Part shown: piece after piece, positions 1 to 8,992 of the stretch
Numbering within the stretch: position 1 is the first letter of the stretch
Layout: each line of letters starts with the position of its first letter
Source: Pandoraea sp. PE-S2T-3
GTDB lineage: Bacteria > Pseudomonadota > Gammaproteobacteria > Burkholderiales > Burkholderiaceae
Length of the DNA: 64,000 nt
Assembly: GCF_002179965.1 (NCBI RefSeq)
Contig: NZ_NGUQ01000005.1
Location: forward strand, 32,532-96,531
Direction: 5' to 3'
Notes under the pieces: model-generated
The model's input: only the letters and a program-made list of their open reading frames with translations
The model's database searches: none
What the model was told of the DNA's origin: nothing
Program-made: the position numbers and the translations under genes

Positions 1-171
1 GGCGTCGGTGCCCCGAATGGGGGGTTACCGCTCAATAGACGGCGGAAAACCCCTGATTATAAAGGAAGCGGGAGCCCGCCGTGGTTTTGGCCGACGGGTC
101 AGCCCGCCAGGCCCCGCCCTGCTGGATTCGACAGGCATCGGCGCTCCGTGCCGGAACAAACACCGGAACAA
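1..171. other. Window edge, no gene recognised
   Basis: No credible reading frame is seen here; open frames crossing it are shadows of the mla genes. A perfect minus-strand TATAAT hexamer lies at 56-61, but no good -35 partner is visible 16-18 bp away, so a promoter leading leftwards out of the window is only a guess. This stretch probably separates the mla operon from the next minus-strand transcription unit. Confidence 0.4.
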
Positions 172-201
172 AAAAAGCGCCGTCGTGGGACGGCGCTTTT
201 T
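172..201 (-). terminator. Intrinsic terminator of the mla operon
   Basis: Perfect 13-bp stem with a GTGG loop (arms AAAAAGCGCCGTC and GACGGCGCTTTTT). Read on the minus strand it ends in a run of T, 54 nt after the mlaB stop codon, exactly where the operon should end. Confidence 0.85.
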
Positions 202-255
202 CTGGATTCCATGGGCTTGGTGGGCTGGCCACCCCGCCGACAGGGCACCGGCCAA

Positions 256-513
256 TCAGCTCGAGAGCAGATGGTCGACGCCGTACACCAGCGCGAGGCT
301 GGCCAATCCTGTCGGCAAGTTAGTGAACGCCAACGTCAACCCACGTCGGCCGGCATGGCGGCGCAAGGCCAGCAGCACGGCCAGTGCCGATGAGTCGAAG
401 CGCGTGAGCCCCGCGCAATCGACGTGGGTTTCCCCCGCGTCGATGCGATCGATGGCCTGCGCGAGCACCTCACCGGCGGTGTCGTGCGTGAGATCGGTTT
501 GCAAAGCGAGCAT
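256..513 (-). CDS. mlaB: Mla system STAS-domain protein MlaB
   Basis: Small cytoplasmic STAS-domain subunit (85 aa) of the MlaFEDB ABC complex, which moves phospholipids between inner and outer membrane to keep the outer leaflet asymmetric. In the family MlaB binds and stabilises the ATPase MlaF. The sequence shows the STAS core, a hydrophobic strand then FDSSALAVLLALRR, the conserved turn and helix. It is the last gene of the six-gene minus-strand operon, 4 nt after mlaC, and is followed by a strong terminator. Assigned mainly by its position and STAS fold; the protein alone would be called a generic STAS protein. Confidence 0.85.
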   Translation of the reverse strand: MLALQTDLTHDTAGEVLAQAIDRIDAGETHVDCAGLTRFDSSALAVLLALRRHAGRRGLTLAFTNLPTGLASLALVYGVDHLLSS

Positions 514-517
514 GCGC

Positions 518-1138
518 TTACTTGCCGCCCGAGAGCTGCTGGTTGCGCGTCTTCAGGAACTGGATCAGACCATCGATTCCGCTCTTGTTGATCTGCTCGG
601 CAAACTGGCTGCGGTACGTCTGGATCAGCCACGAGCCGAACACGCTCATGTCATACAGTTTCCATTCGCCACTCGCCGTCTTGTACAGGCGGTAGTCGAG
701 CTCGAACGGCTGGCCATTGTTGAGCACGCTGGTGTTGACCGCGACATCGGTATCGCCCGGTTGCGCGCGGAACGGCTTGTACTCGACCTGTTGATCACGA
801 ATCGATGCGATAGCACCGGCGTACGTGTACAGCAGCAACTTTCGGAACTCGGTCGTGAGCTGGTCGCGTTGCGCCGGCGTGGCCGTCGCCCATGCACGGC
901 CCGTGGCCAGTTGCGTGGTCTTCGCGAAATCCGCGTGCGGCATGATCTTGGTTTCGATCAGCTTGGTAATGCTGTTCAGGTCACCGCGTTGAATGTTCGG
1001 ATCGGTCTTGGCAGCGGCCATGACCTCGGACACCGTCTGCTTGACCAGCGCGTCAGGCGCCTGGGCCTGTGCCATCGCCGAGCCCGCAGCGGTAAGCGTC
1101 ATGAATGCCATGACGGGAATGAGCCAGAACTTCTTCAT
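518..1138 (-). CDS. mlaC: Periplasmic phospholipid-binding protein MlaC
   Basis: Soluble periplasmic shuttle that carries one phospholipid between the outer-membrane MlaA complex and the inner-membrane MlaFEDB complex. The 206-aa product begins with a classical Sec signal peptide (MKKFW, hydrophobic core, AMA-Q cleavage site near residue 22) followed by the MlaC/Ttg2D domain with the typical YRSQF...GIDGLIQFLKTR ending. The open frame extends 41 codons upstream, but the ATG at 1138 was chosen because it starts the signal peptide and has a GAGGAAG ribosome-binding site just upstream. A gap of about 190 nt separates it from mlaA. Confidence 0.93.
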   Translation of the reverse strand: MKKFWLIPVMAFMTLTAAGSAMAQAQAPDALVKQTVSEVMAAAKTDPNIQRGDLNSITKLIETKIMPHADFAKTTQLATGRAWATATPAQRDQLTTEFRKLLLYTYAGAIASIRDQQVEYKPFRAQPGDTDVAVNTSVLNNGQPFELDYRLYKTASGEWKLYDMSVFGSWLIQTYRSQFAEQINKSGIDGLIQFLKTRNQQLSGGK

Positions 1139-1329
1139 TGTGGACTTCCTCTTTCGAGTGACGAGTGTTGCGGGTTTTGATACCCGCGTTACGTGTTGAG
1201 TTCGCAGATTCCCGCCGGCGCGTTGTAACAAACTGTTGCCTGACGGGCCTGACGGGCACATCCCGCATGGCGGGACGCAGCGAGGTGTTGGTACGACAGG
1301 ACGCGCGCGAACGCGCGTCCCTCATGAGA

Positions 1330-2220
1330 TCAACGACGGAACGGCAGACCACCCGGCACCATCGTGCCCGGCAGCGGCGAGCCTTGCGGCGAACCCGGTT
1401 CCGGCTCGGCCGATGCACCCGATGCCGGCGCCGGCATTGGCTGCGCGCCCGCGCCAGCCGCCGCGCCTGCGGCACCCGCACCAGCAGCGCCGGCAGCGCC
1501 GTCTTCCTCTTCGTAGTTCGGCAGCGGGGCACTCCCCGATGCGCCGCCGCTGATCAGGTACTTGCGGCGTGCCAGATAGGCGTCACGCGTGAACGAATAC
1601 GGATCGAGCGCTGCTGCTTCGAGCAGGTTCGAAGCGTCGAGCAGGTTGGCCCGCGTGTTCACCAGACGCACACCATACAGCGAGTAGCTCACCCAATCCG
1701 GCTTGATATAGGACGTCGGATCGAGGTACAGATTGGCCGCCATCCCGGCCGTGTCGCGCACCGTGCTCGGGCCGAGCAGCGGCAACACCAGGTACGGGCC
1801 GTCAGGCACGCCCCACTTGCCGAGCGTCACACCGAAGTCCTGGCTATGCTTGGGCAAGCCGGCCGGGGTTGCAAAGTCGAACAGACCACCCACGCCCCAG
1901 AGCGTATTGATCGTCAGGCGCATCAGATCCTGAACGGCCGCCGTGATCTGCAATTGCAGCAGGTTGTTGGCGAAGTTGTACACGTCGCCGACGTTCGAGA
2001 AGAAGTTCGTGACCATGTCGCGCCCAGGTTGCGGCACCACAAAGCGGTAGCCCTTCGCTACCGGGGTCATGACAGCCTTGTCGAGCTTGTCGTTGAACGT
2101 GTACATCGAACGGTTGAACCCTTCGATGGGGTCGGTCGGCGTGGGGTTCGTCACAGTGGCGCAGCCGGCCAGCGTCAAGGCGCCGACGGCCAGCACTGCC
2201 GAAGTACGGAAGCGGGTCAT
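1330..2220 (-). CDS. mlaA: Outer-membrane lipoprotein MlaA (VacJ)
   Basis: Lipoprotein that sits in the outer membrane and extracts mislocalised phospholipids from the outer leaflet, handing them to MlaC. 296 aa. A lipobox (LAGC, lipidated Cys at residue 20) follows a short signal sequence; the VacJ domain follows (DPIEGFNRSMYTFND, then GVGGLFDFA and GVPDGPYLVLPLLGPSTVRD). The last 60 or so residues are a low-complexity Ala/Gly/Pro tail not needed for the fold. In E. coli mlaA is unlinked to the other mla genes; here it sits between mlaD and mlaC, which fits betaproteobacterial order. Confidence 0.95.
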   Translation of the reverse strand: MTRFRTSAVLAVGALTLAGCATVTNPTPTDPIEGFNRSMYTFNDKLDKAVMTPVAKGYRFVVPQPGRDMVTNFFSNVGDVYNFANNLLQLQITAAVQDLMRLTINTLWGVGGLFDFATPAGLPKHSQDFGVTLGKWGVPDGPYLVLPLLGPSTVRDTAGMAANLYLDPTSYIKPDWVSYSLYGVRLVNTRANLLDASNLLEAAALDPYSFTRDAYLARRKYLISGGASGSAPLPNYEEEDGAAGAAGAGAAGAAAGAGAQPMPAPASGASAEPEPGSPQGSPLPGTMVPGGLPFRR

Positions 2221-2225
2221 TTCTT

Positions 2226-2768
2226 TTATTTTCCTTGGTTAGCCGTTGCCCCTTGTCCCGGCGCGGCAGCCGGTGCAGGCGCTGCCGACGCGCCGCCCGG
2301 TTGGGCCCCGCCAGCATCCGCCGCCTTGTTATACAGGAACTGGCCGATCAGGTTTTCCAACACAATTGCGGACTGCGTGAGCGTGATCGTATCACCGGCT
2401 TTCAACATTTGATCGTCACCCCCGGGTTCGAGCCCGATGTACTGCTCGCCGAGCAGGCCGGAGGTCAGGATCTTCGCCGACGAATCTTTCGGGAACTGGT
2501 ACTGCGAATCGATGTTGAGCGTGACGCTGGCCAGATAGCGTTTGTCGTCGAACTGAATCGACGACACGCGTCCGACCACCACACCCGCGCTCTTGACGGC
2601 GGCGCGCGGCTTGAGCCCGCCGATATTGTCGAAGCGCACGGTGACCGGGTACGTACTCGAGAACGACAGCGAACTCATGTTACCCGCCTTGAGTGCGAGA
2701 AACAGCAGTGCCGCGAAGCCGAGAACCACGAACAAGCCGACCCAGAAGTCGAGAGGGTGTTTTTTCAT
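2226..2768 (-). CDS. mlaD: MCE-domain protein MlaD
   Basis: Inner-membrane anchored subunit whose MCE domain forms a hexameric ring in the periplasm, the lipid channel of MlaFEDB. 180 aa: an N-terminal membrane helix (about residues 6-26), one MCE domain (about 38-115, with the VRFDNIGGLKPRAAVKSAGV start typical of the family) and a short helix (NLIGQFLYN). The final 25 residues are Ala/Gly/Pro-rich. Its stop lies 5 nt before mlaA, so the two are co-translated or nearly so. Confidence 0.94.
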   Translation of the reverse strand: MKKHPLDFWVGLFVVLGFAALLFLALKAGNMSSLSFSSTYPVTVRFDNIGGLKPRAAVKSAGVVVGRVSSIQFDDKRYLASVTLNIDSQYQFPKDSSAKILTSGLLGEQYIGLEPGGDDQMLKAGDTITLTQSAIVLENLIGQFLYNKAADAGGAQPGGASAAPAPAAAPGQGATANQGK

Positions 2769-2822
2769 TGTGTCAGTGTGCGCAATCTGTCTGTAGTTGT
2801 CTTAGGCGGGATCGCCTGACGG

Positions 2823-3590
2823 TTAGCTGAACATCAAGGCCGTGAGCAGGAAGTCGAGCGCCAGCACGGCCAGCGACGCCTGCACCACCGTGCGTGTCGT
2901 CGCGCGCGAGACACCCTCGGGCGTCGGCTGAGCTTCAAACCCCTGATACAGCGCAATAAAAGTCACGGCAATGCCGAACACGACGCTCTTGATCACGCCG
3001 TTGGCGACATCCGCCCAGACGTCGACGCCGCCCTGCATCTGCGACCAGAACGCGCCGCTGTCGACACCGATCATCTGCACGCCGACCAGATAACCGCCGA
3101 AGATACCGACCGCCGAGAAGATCGCGGCAAGAATCGGCATCGCAATCACGCCCGCCCAGAAACGCGGCGCAACGACGCGCGCGATCGGGTCGATCGCCAT
3201 CATCTCCATCGCCGTCAACTGCTCGCCGGCTTTCATCAGGCCGATCTCCGCCGTGAGCGACGTCCCCGCGCGCCCGGCAAACAGCAGTGCCGTGACGACC
3301 GGACCGAGCTCACGCACGAGCGACAGCGCGACGAGCAGGCCGAGGGCCTGTTCCGAACCGTACTTGTTAAGCGTGTAATAGCCTTGCAGGCCCAGCACGA
3401 AGCCGACAAACAGGCCCGAGACCGCAATGATCACGAACGAGTAGTTGCCGACGAAGTGAATTTGATCGGTCACCAGACGCGGGCGGCGCAGCAGCGCACC
3501 GGTCGACCTCAACATGCGCAGGAACAAGCGCGCGCCATAGCCCAGGCGCTCGACATGCCCGCGGACAAAACCGCCGATCGCCGTGATCAT
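2823..3590 (-). CDS. mlaE: ABC transporter permease MlaE
   Basis: Membrane permease of the MlaFEDB phospholipid transporter. 255 aa with the MlaE/YrbE fold: an N-terminal amphipathic region, then about five membrane helices with the family signature [20 protein letters not shown] and [13 protein letters not shown], which forms the coupling helix to MlaF. The start overlaps the mlaF stop by 4 nt, implying translational coupling. Confidence 0.95.
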   Translation of the reverse strand: MITAIGGFVRGHVERLGYGARLFLRMLRSTGALLRRPRLVTDQIHFVGNYSFVIIAVSGLFVGFVLGLQGYYTLNKYGSEQALGLLVALSLVRELGPVVTALLFAGRAGTSLTAEIGLMKAGEQLTAMEMMAIDPIARVVAPRFWAGVIAMPILAAIFSAVGIFGGYLVGVQMIGVDSGAFWSQMQGGVDVWADVANGVIKSVVFGIAVTFIALYQGFEAQPTPEGVSRATTRTVVQASLAVLALDFLLTALMFS

Positions 3591-4405
3591 GCGCGGCCTC
3601 CCATGCCGAAATCTTCCGCAAGCGGCAACGCGGGGTACTGAAACTTCACCGGGCCGTCCGGTTGCGCGTCGATGAACTGGCGCACGGTCGGGTCCTGCGA
3701 GGCCCGCAGGTCCTCCGGCGTCCCCTCGGCACCGATTCGGCCTTCGGTAATGAAATAAATGTAATCGGCGATAGCGAAAGTCTCGGAAACATCGTGCGAC
3801 ACAATGATCGACGTGGCGCCCAACGCATCGTTGAGCTTGCGAATCAGGTTCGCCGTGATGCCCATGGAGATCGGGTCGAGACCGGTGAACGGCTCGTCGT
3901 ACATGACCAGATCCGGATCGAGCGCAATCGTGCGCGCCAGCGCGACGCGTCGCGCCATGCCGCCCGAAATCTCGGCCGGCTTCATGTCGCGCGCCCCGCG
4001 CAAGCCCACGGCGTTGAGCTTCATGAGCACCAGATCGCGAATCATCTCTTCATCGAGACGCGTATGCTCACGCAGCGGAAACGCCACATTGTCGAACACC
4101 GTCATGTCAGTAAAGAGCGCGCCAAACTGGAACAGCATGCCCATGCGGCGGCGCAACTTGTACCAACCGTCCCGGTCCAGCGACGACACATCGGTGCCAT
4201 CGAAATCGACGACGCCACGGCTGGCATGGACCAGACCGCCGATCAGGCGCAGGACCGTGGTCTTCCCACAGCCGGAGCCGCCCATGACCGCAATGACCTT
4301 GCCGCGCGGAAACCGCATGTTCAGCCCGGAAAGGACGAGGCGTTCGCCATAACCGAAGCTAACGTCGCGCAATTCGAGCAGATTTTCCGTATTCGGGATA
4401 GGCAC
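3587..4405 (-). CDS. mlaF: ABC transporter ATPase MlaF
   Basis: ATPase subunit that powers MlaFEDB. 272 aa with Walker [10 protein letters not shown], the Q-loop, ABC signature ISGGMARR and Walker [13 protein letters not shown] followed by the SHD switch histidine. The C-terminal extension ([12 protein letters not shown]) matches the region that contacts MlaB in the family. The start codon appears to be GTG at 4405 with only a weak ribosome-binding site; no upstream ATG fits. First gene of the operon; a minus-strand TATAAT at 4439-4444 lies 34 nt upstream. Confidence 0.94.
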   Translation of the reverse strand: MPIPNTENLLELRDVSFGYGERLVLSGLNMRFPRGKVIAVMGGSGCGKTTVLRLIGGLVHASRGVVDFDGTDVSSLDRDGWYKLRRRMGMLFQFGALFTDMTVFDNVAFPLREHTRLDEEMIRDLVLMKLNAVGLRGARDMKPAEISGGMARRVALARTIALDPDLVMYDEPFTGLDPISMGITANLIRKLNDALGATSIIVSHDVSETFAIADYIYFITEGRIGAEGTPEDLRASQDPTVRQFIDAQPDGPVKFQYPALPLAEDFGMGGRA

Positions 4406-4438
4406 GTTTCGGGTCTTATAGTGCGGCGCAAAACGCCA

Positions 4439-4444
4439 ATTATA
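4439..4444 (-). promoter_or_regulatory. Possible -10 box of the mla operon
   Basis: Perfect TATAAT on the minus strand, 34 nt upstream of the mlaF start. The expected -35 position (CGGCAT) is poor, so this rests on the -10 alone. The rest of the 4406-4668 interval holds no gene. Confidence 0.4.
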
Positions 4445-4668
4445 GGGGGGAATGCCGATCGATGCCGTCCACGGGGAGGCTGTGACAGGCAGTACTGGCA
4501 GTTGCCCGCGGGATTTTACAGGCGGGCGGCCGGCACCGCAGAACCCCGTTCCGATGCGCGTAACGGGGAAAAACGTAACCCCGGCAAGGACTTAGGAAGG
4601 GTTTGATCGGCGCAGCTGTTGCGCCGTTGCTACAATATGCCGCTTTGGGCAATAAACCATTGATTGTT

Positions 4669-5223
4669 ATGCAGTCTTCTCCGGCCGGGCCTGACGCCAG
4701 CGCGCCTGCGCCCTCGACTCGATTTCAGACGCGTCCGATGCGCCCCGCCGACCTTTCCCAAGTGTTGGTGGTGCAGTCACAGGCCTATGGCGACGTGATG
4801 CTGGAATCGGAAGCCACGCTGGGCTCGCGTCTGGCGCTGTCCCCCGCCACCTGCTGGGTTGCCGTGGATGAAGCCGCCGTGGTGGCCGGGTATCTGTTCA
4901 CGCATCCGTGGCAACTCGCCGCCCCGCCACCGCTCGACATGGCACTCGACGCCCTGCCCGATGCCCCCGATTGCTGGTACGTCCACGATATGGCGCTCGC
5001 GCCACGTACGCGAGGCGCGGGCGTAGCGGCTCGCCTGTACGAAGCCGCATTGGCCTCGGCACAGACACTTGGGCTTGCCGCCTCCGCGCTCGTTGCAGTG
5101 CAGCAATCGCAAGGCTTCTGGGCGTGTTTCGGCTACGTGGCCGCTGCCGACGTCTCACCGCTGATCGCGGCGAAGCTGGCCGGTTACGGCGACGGCGCGG
5201 TGTTCATGACGCGTACGTTGTAA
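4669..5223 (+). CDS. GNAT-family N-acetyltransferase
   Basis: Predicted acetyl-CoA-dependent acyltransferase of unknown substrate, 184 aa. The GNAT fold is visible as RPMRPADLSQV (strand 1), WYVHDMALAPRTRGAGVAARL (strand 4 and the acetyl-CoA pyrophosphate loop, a variant of R/Q-x-x-G-x-G/A) and GFWACFGY near the end. The frame is open from a TTG at 4603, but the ATG at 4669 gives the normal family length. A TACAAT hexamer at 4631-4636 could be its -10. It stands alone, divergent from mlaF and convergent with thiE, so context gives no substrate clue. Confidence 0.8.
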   Translation: MQSSPAGPDASAPAPSTRFQTRPMRPADLSQVLVVQSQAYGDVMLESEATLGSRLALSPATCWVAVDEAAVVAGYLFTHPWQLAAPPPLDMALDALPDAPDCWYVHDMALAPRTRGAGVAARLYEAALASAQTLGLAASALVAVQQSQGFWACFGYVAAADVSPLIAAKLAGYGDGAVFMTRTL

Positions 5224-5298
5224 TTCGGGCGGCAGTGCACGGCACATCGCCGCCACCCTCACCACCTCCCGCACACGACGTCACGCCCTCACCCGTCG

Positions 5299-6528
5299 TC
5301 ATGCCCGTTTCGCAAATTCCGTTTGCATGCCCTTGACGGCCACTGCCACGTCGGCGGCCTCCGTCACGGCGCGCACCACAGCCGTGCAACCCACGCCAGT
5401 CTCCAGCACCTGCGGCAAGTTCTGCGCATCGATGCCGCCGATGGCAACGAGCGGGTAGTGCGGCGAAATCAGCTTCACGTAGCGCGCGAGCTTGGCCAGC
5501 CCTTGCGGCGCGGTGGTGATGACCTTGGTCGTCGTCGGGAACACGGCCCCCACGGCCAGATAGCTCGGGCGGAAGTGGTGAGCCGCGAGAATCTCGTAAT
5601 AGCCGTGCGTGCTGATGCCCAGCCGCATGCCGCTCGCGTGCAGCGTTTCGACTTCAGCGGCGGAAAGCGCCGCCATGTCCTCCTGCCCCAGATGCACGCC
5701 GTAGGCGTTTGCCCTCGCCGCTTCGCGCCAATGGTCGTTGATGAACCATGCGCTGTCGTGTGTCACGCGCTTGCCGGCGGCCACCGTGCGCGCGATCTCG
5801 GACGTCAGCGCGGGATGGGCCGGGTCCTTGACGCGAAGCTGCACGGTGCCGACCTGAAGGTCAGCCATGCGCTCGCACCAGTCGGCATCGGGGAGGACCG
5901 GGTACAACCCCAGCCGTGCCGGACACGCGGGAAATTCACCGGGGCTCGGCACCTGACCAACCACTTCCGGGAACGTCGCCAACACCGTCGGCCAATCCCC
6001 CAGTGCGTCGGCATCTTCTGCCCGCGCATGGCTTCCGTCGGTACGCCACGCGCGGCCAAGCACGAGTGCGTCGTGCGGTGCAAAGCCGCAATCGAGAAAC
6101 GCGGCGAACGCGGGGAAAAACGCAGGATCGTCCACGCCGGCCACGCGATAGATCTCGCCGTCCGCATACAACGTGTCTTCGACGCCACCGCGCGGCAACG
6201 CACGCGAGCACAGCACAACCGCACCCGCCGCACGCCACACGTCGATCTGCACCGAGGTGCCGGTATCCAGTGCACCTTGCGGCGTCAGCGGCCACCAGAA
6301 CACGTCACCTTTGGCAAAACCGCCCGGCGGCACCTGCGCGTGCAGTCGCCATTGCGCGGTAGTCCGGGCATCCGGCCAAGGCGCGAGACGAGCGCGGATC
6401 GCGCTGGCCGCCTGTTGCCACGCCAGCGCAAGCGGCGCATCCGCCGGCAGGCACTGCACGTGATGCAAAGGATCGATATGCCCTGAATCACCGGGCGTTC
6501 GTGCAGCCGCGCGGGCGGACATCGTCAT
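5299..6528 (-). CDS. thiE: Thiamine phosphate synthase with extra N-terminal domain
   Basis: Joins HMP-pyrophosphate and the thiazole phosphate carboxylate to make thiamine phosphate. 409 aa, about twice the single-domain enzyme. The C-terminal TIM barrel (about 206-409) carries the family motifs: [42 protein letters not shown] and VAIGGID. Residues 1-205 are an additional domain; [13 protein letters not shown] followed by FAAFLDCGF resembles the end of a ribokinase-fold ThiD, but no kinase active-site motif is seen, so I read it as a degenerate or unknown domain. The ATG at 6528 overlaps the thiG stop (ATGA). The open frame runs 125 codons further upstream inside thiG; that part is shadow. 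Confidence 0.9.
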   Translation of the reverse strand: MTMSARAAARTPGDSGHIDPLHHVQCLPADAPLALAWQQAASAIRARLAPWPDARTTAQWRLHAQVPPGGFAKGDVFWWPLTPQGALDTGTSVQIDVWRAAGAVVLCSRALPRGGVEDTLYADGEIYRVAGVDDPAFFPAFAAFLDCGFAPHDALVLGRAWRTDGSHARAEDADALGDWPTVLATFPEVVGQVPSPGEFPACPARLGLYPVLPDADWCERMADLQVGTVQLRVKDPAHPALTSEIARTVAAGKRVTHDSAWFINDHWREAARANAYGVHLGQEDMAALSAAEVETLHASGMRLGISTHGYYEILAAHHFRPSYLAVGAVFPTTTKVITTAPQGLAKLARYVKLISPHYPLVAIGGIDAQNLPQVLETGVGCTAVVRAVTEAADVAVAVKGMQTEFAKRA

Positions 6529-7373
6529 GAGTAGTCCTTGCTGTGCCAGAACGGCACGCCGACCACCGGCGTGCTGGCCTCGGCGCTTTCGCGCTCGGCC
6601 ATCGGCCCGGCGAGCCACGCACTGCGCCCCGCCTTGATGGCAGACGCGAACGCACCGGCCATTTCCACCGGCTGCGCCGCCAGCGCCACGGCCGTGTTCA
6701 GCAGCACGCCATCGAAGCCCCATTCCATCACCTGACAGGCATGCGACGGCAGACCGAGACCCGCATCGACGATGAGCGGCGTGTCGGGCAGGCGATCGCG
6801 CAGCAAGCGCAGGCCATACGGATTGATCACACCCTTGCCGGTGCCGATCGGCGCGCCCCACGGCATCAGCGCCTGACAACCGACGTCGAGCAGACGGCGG
6901 CACAACACCAGATCCTCGGTGCAGTACGGCAGCACCTTGAAGCCGTCGCGAATCAATTGTTCAGCGGCCGTGACGAGACCAAACGGGTCGGGCTGCAACG
7001 TGTAATCGTCACCGATGAGTTCGAGCTTGATCCAGTCGGTCTCGAACACTTCGCGCGCCATTTGCGCGGTGGTCACCGCTTCCTGCACGGAATGGCAGCC
7101 CGCCGTATTGGGCAGCACGGGCACGGCGAGGCGCCGCAGCGTGTCCCAGAAATGGCTTTCCGACGCCTGCGCGCCGGTGCCCGAGAGTTGACGGCGCAGC
7201 GCCACGGTCACCATGCCGGGGCGGGCGGTGTCGATGGAATCGTTCAGCGCCTGCAACGACGGATAGCGCGCGGTGCCGAGCAAAAAGCGGCTGCCGAAGC
7301 GGGTGTCATAGAGGGTCAGCGCGTCGCGCGTGCTGCCTGCGGCCACGTTGGCCGATTCGGTAATTGCGTTCAT
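6525..7373 (-). CDS. thiG: Thiazole synthase ThiG
   Basis: Condenses DXP, dehydroglycine and ThiS-thiocarboxylate sulphur into the thiamine thiazole. 282 aa TIM barrel with [10 protein letters not shown] at the start, the Schiff-base lysine in [11 protein letters not shown], and [29 protein letters not shown] near the phosphate site (quoted in two overlapping parts: [13 protein letters not shown] and [10 protein letters not shown]). ATG at 7373 chosen over an upstream in-frame start because it follows the thiS stop by one base. Translational coupling with both neighbours is likely. Confidence 0.96.
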   Translation of the reverse strand: MNAITESANVAAGSTRDALTLYDTRFGSRFLLGTARYPSLQALNDSIDTARPGMVTVALRRQLSGTGAQASESHFWDTLRRLAVPVLPNTAGCHSVQEAVTTAQMAREVFETDWIKLELIGDDYTLQPDPFGLVTAAEQLIRDGFKVLPYCTEDLVLCRRLLDVGCQALMPWGAPIGTGKGVINPYGLRLLRDRLPDTPLIVDAGLGLPSHACQVMEWGFDGVLLNTAVALAAQPVEMAGAFASAIKAGRSAWLAGPMAERESAEASTPVVGVPFWHSKDYS

Positions 7374-7374
7374 T

Positions 7375-7572
7375 TCAGCCTCCGGCGACCGGTTGCACGA
7401 CATCGACTTTGTCGCCCGGCACGAGCGCGCGCGCAGCGTATTGGGTCTTGGGCACGAACTGCCCGTTCACGGCGGCCGCGAACGGCGGCTTGGCGCCGTA
7501 GGCCGCCAGTGCGTCGGCAAGCGTTGCCGCGTCGGCCACGCTCAGCGTCTGTTGATTGATCTGGATATCCAT
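7375..7572 (-). CDS. thiS: Sulphur carrier protein ThiS
   Basis: 65-aa ubiquitin-like sulphur carrier. Its C-terminal Gly-Gly (VVQPVAGG) is adenylated and then thiocarboxylated to feed sulphur to ThiG. The beta-grasp pattern [10 protein letters not shown]...[10 protein letters not shown] is clear. It lies between thiO and thiG with 16-nt and 1-nt gaps. No ThiF adenylyltransferase gene is in the window. Confidence 0.95.
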   Translation of the reverse strand: MDIQINQQTLSVADAATLADALAAYGAKPPFAAAVNGQFVPKTQYAARALVPGDKVDVVQPVAGG

Positions 7573-7588
7573 TGCGTACTGTTCCCTC

Positions 7589-8728
7589 TCAAGCCCGGCG
7601 GAACAGGTCCGGCCAAGGCCGGCTTGCTCGCCACGTCTCCCAATCGAGCGCGTCTCCTACTGCCGTTGGCGCGCCCTTCGTTTGCATCAATGCCTGCGCC
7701 AGTGCGCACGCTTCGCCCGTCACCGCCGGTGCCAGCAGATAGCCGTGCCGGTAGAGGCCGTTCACGCGCAACAGCCGCGCACCGTCCCACTGCACGCGCG
7801 GCAGGTGATCGGGCAGCGCCGGGCGGCAGTTGACGTTCAACTCGACGATGCGCGCCTCACCGAACGCAGGGTTCAGCGAATGCGCCGCCGAGAGCAATTC
7901 GAGCGCCGAGCGCACCGTCATCGGCGACATGTCTTCAGATTCGAGCTCGGTCGCGCCGATCACATAGAGATCGTTCTCTTTGGGCGCGATGTAGATCGGA
8001 TAGCGCGGATGCAGCAATCGCACCGGACGGCGCAGGCCGATCCCCGGCGCGTGAATGCGCACGACTTCACCGCGCACACCGCGAAGCTGCGTGAGCGCCG
8101 CGCGTGCGCCCAGGCCGCGACAGTCGATGACGAGTCCGGCGTCGGGGTAGTCCCCTTCGGTAATTTCGGTGTTCCAGTGCAGTTCGGCACCGGCTTTTGC
8201 CAGCCCTGCGGCGAGTGCCCGCAGCAACTGGCGGTTATCAAGCTGGCCCTCGTTGGGCAGCAACCAGCCTTCCTGAAAGCGTCCGGCGAGCGCGGGTTCG
8301 ACATCGGCGAGCGATTTCGCCCCTTGTCCACCCAAGCGCTCGACGCCGCCGCGCAGCAATTCAGGCGGAGCATTGGCGCGCATGCGGCGGTCGAACATGA
8401 CAGCTTCGGCGCGGTCGGGCTGGTGCCACACGACGAGCGTGCCGTTGCGTTGGAAGAACACGTGTTCGGGCAGGCCGTCGATCAGCCCGGGCCAGCGCTC
8501 GAGCCCGACGGCGCCCATTTCGACGATGCTCGGCTCGGCCACGGCCGCTTCGGCCAGCGGTGCGAGCATGGCGGCGGCGACCCAACCGGCGGCAGACGAG
8601 CCGTCGGCATCGCCGCGCTCATAAAGCGCGACGCGCGCGCCGGCGCGAATCAGTTGCCACGCGACGAGACGGCCGGACAGCCCCCCGCCGAGCACGGCAA
8701 CGTCGGGACGTGAAGTCGTGGCGCTCAT
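7589..8728 (-). CDS. thiO: Glycine oxidase ThiO
   Basis: FAD-dependent oxidase of the DAO family that makes dehydroglycine (iminoglycine) for the thiazole ring under aerobic conditions. 379 aa with the N-terminal dinucleotide-binding motif AVLGGGLSGRLVAWQL, the ERGDADGSSAAGWVAAAMLA loop, GLVIDCRGLGA in the middle and VNGLYRHGYLLAPAV near the end. ATG at 8728 overlaps the stop of the upstream 26-codon ORF (ATGA), so it may be translationally coupled to it. First classical gene of thiO-S-G-E; thiC, often at the head of such operons in this family, is absent here. Confidence 0.93.
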   Translation of the reverse strand: MSATTSRPDVAVLGGGLSGRLVAWQLIRAGARVALYERGDADGSSAAGWVAAAMLAPLAEAAVAEPSIVEMGAVGLERWPGLIDGLPEHVFFQRNGTLVVWHQPDRAEAVMFDRRMRANAPPELLRGGVERLGGQGAKSLADVEPALAGRFQEGWLLPNEGQLDNRQLLRALAAGLAKAGAELHWNTEITEGDYPDAGLVIDCRGLGARAALTQLRGVRGEVVRIHAPGIGLRRPVRLLHPRYPIYIAPKENDLYVIGATELESEDMSPMTVRSALELLSAAHSLNPAFGEARIVELNVNCRPALPDHLPRVQWDGARLLRVNGLYRHGYLLAPAVTGEACALAQALMQTKGAPTAVGDALDWETWRASRPWPDLFRRA

Positions 8729-8805
8729 ACGCGCACGCCCGCACAGGCCATCTCGGCGTGCAGGCACTCAGGGCAATGCGAAGGAATTTGCGGAAGGTAA
8801 CGCAT
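8725..8805 (-). CDS. Candidate 26-aa cysteine-rich peptide upstream of thiO
   Basis: Short ORF of 26 codons reading MRYLPQIPSHCPECLHAEMA then CAGVRV. It has a very good ribosome-binding site (GAGGAAAGGA, 4 nt before the ATG) and its TGA overlaps the thiO ATG by 4 nt. Three cysteines (C11, C14, C21) and two histidines (H10, H16) look like a metal- or thiol-active knuckle. It sits between the TPP riboswitch and thiO, so the riboswitch would control its translation first. It could be a translational-coupling leader for thiO or a functional peptide. I recognise no family. Too short for ordinary gene calling. Confidence 0.55.
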   Translation of the reverse strand: MRYLPQIPSHCPECLHAEMACAGVRV

Positions 8806-8810
8806 GGGGT

Positions 8811-8870
8811 CCTTTCCTCATGAAAGCAAAAGGACGAAACGGTGCCAGGCACCTTACCCCACTGGAGGAG
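8811..8870 (-). promoter_or_regulatory. Possible expression platform of the thi riboswitch
   Basis: Downstream of the aptamer the minus strand carries a CTCCTCC segment (8864-8870) complementary to the GAGGA of the sORF ribosome-binding site (about 8815-8820), with a small GGTGC/GCACC hairpin (8841-8853) between. No T-run follows a strong hairpin, so control at the level of translation initiation fits better than termination. This pairing is my inference, not a computed fold. Confidence 0.4.
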
Positions 8871-8873
8871 TCG

Positions 8874-8977
8874 GAAACTTCCCACGCCGGTATTACCCGG
8901 GTCGGGTGCAAAGGGTCTCTCTCAGCCCCGCAATCGTCACGCATGGTCTACACCCGCGTCAGATACGGAGCACCCCT
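8874..8977 (-). ncRNA. TPP riboswitch (thi box)
   Basis: On the minus strand the conserved aptamer elements occur in order: GGGGTGC at the 5' end, CTGAGA, then ACCCTTTG, CACCCGACCCGGGTAATACC and GGCGTGGGAAG. These match the THI element that binds thiamine pyrophosphate. It lies upstream of thiO-S-G-E, which it presumably turns off when TPP is plentiful. Confidence 0.95.
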
Positions 8978-8992
8978 GTTTCGCCCGCAGCC

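Noticed and set aside
4603..4668. TTG start for the GNAT gene
   Set aside because: Adds 22 residues not needed for the fold; the TACAAT box would lie inside the coding region.
6529..6903. 125-codon N-terminal extension of ThiE inside thiG
   Set aside because: It lies wholly within thiG in another frame and the ATGA overlap at 6525-6528 is the natural start.
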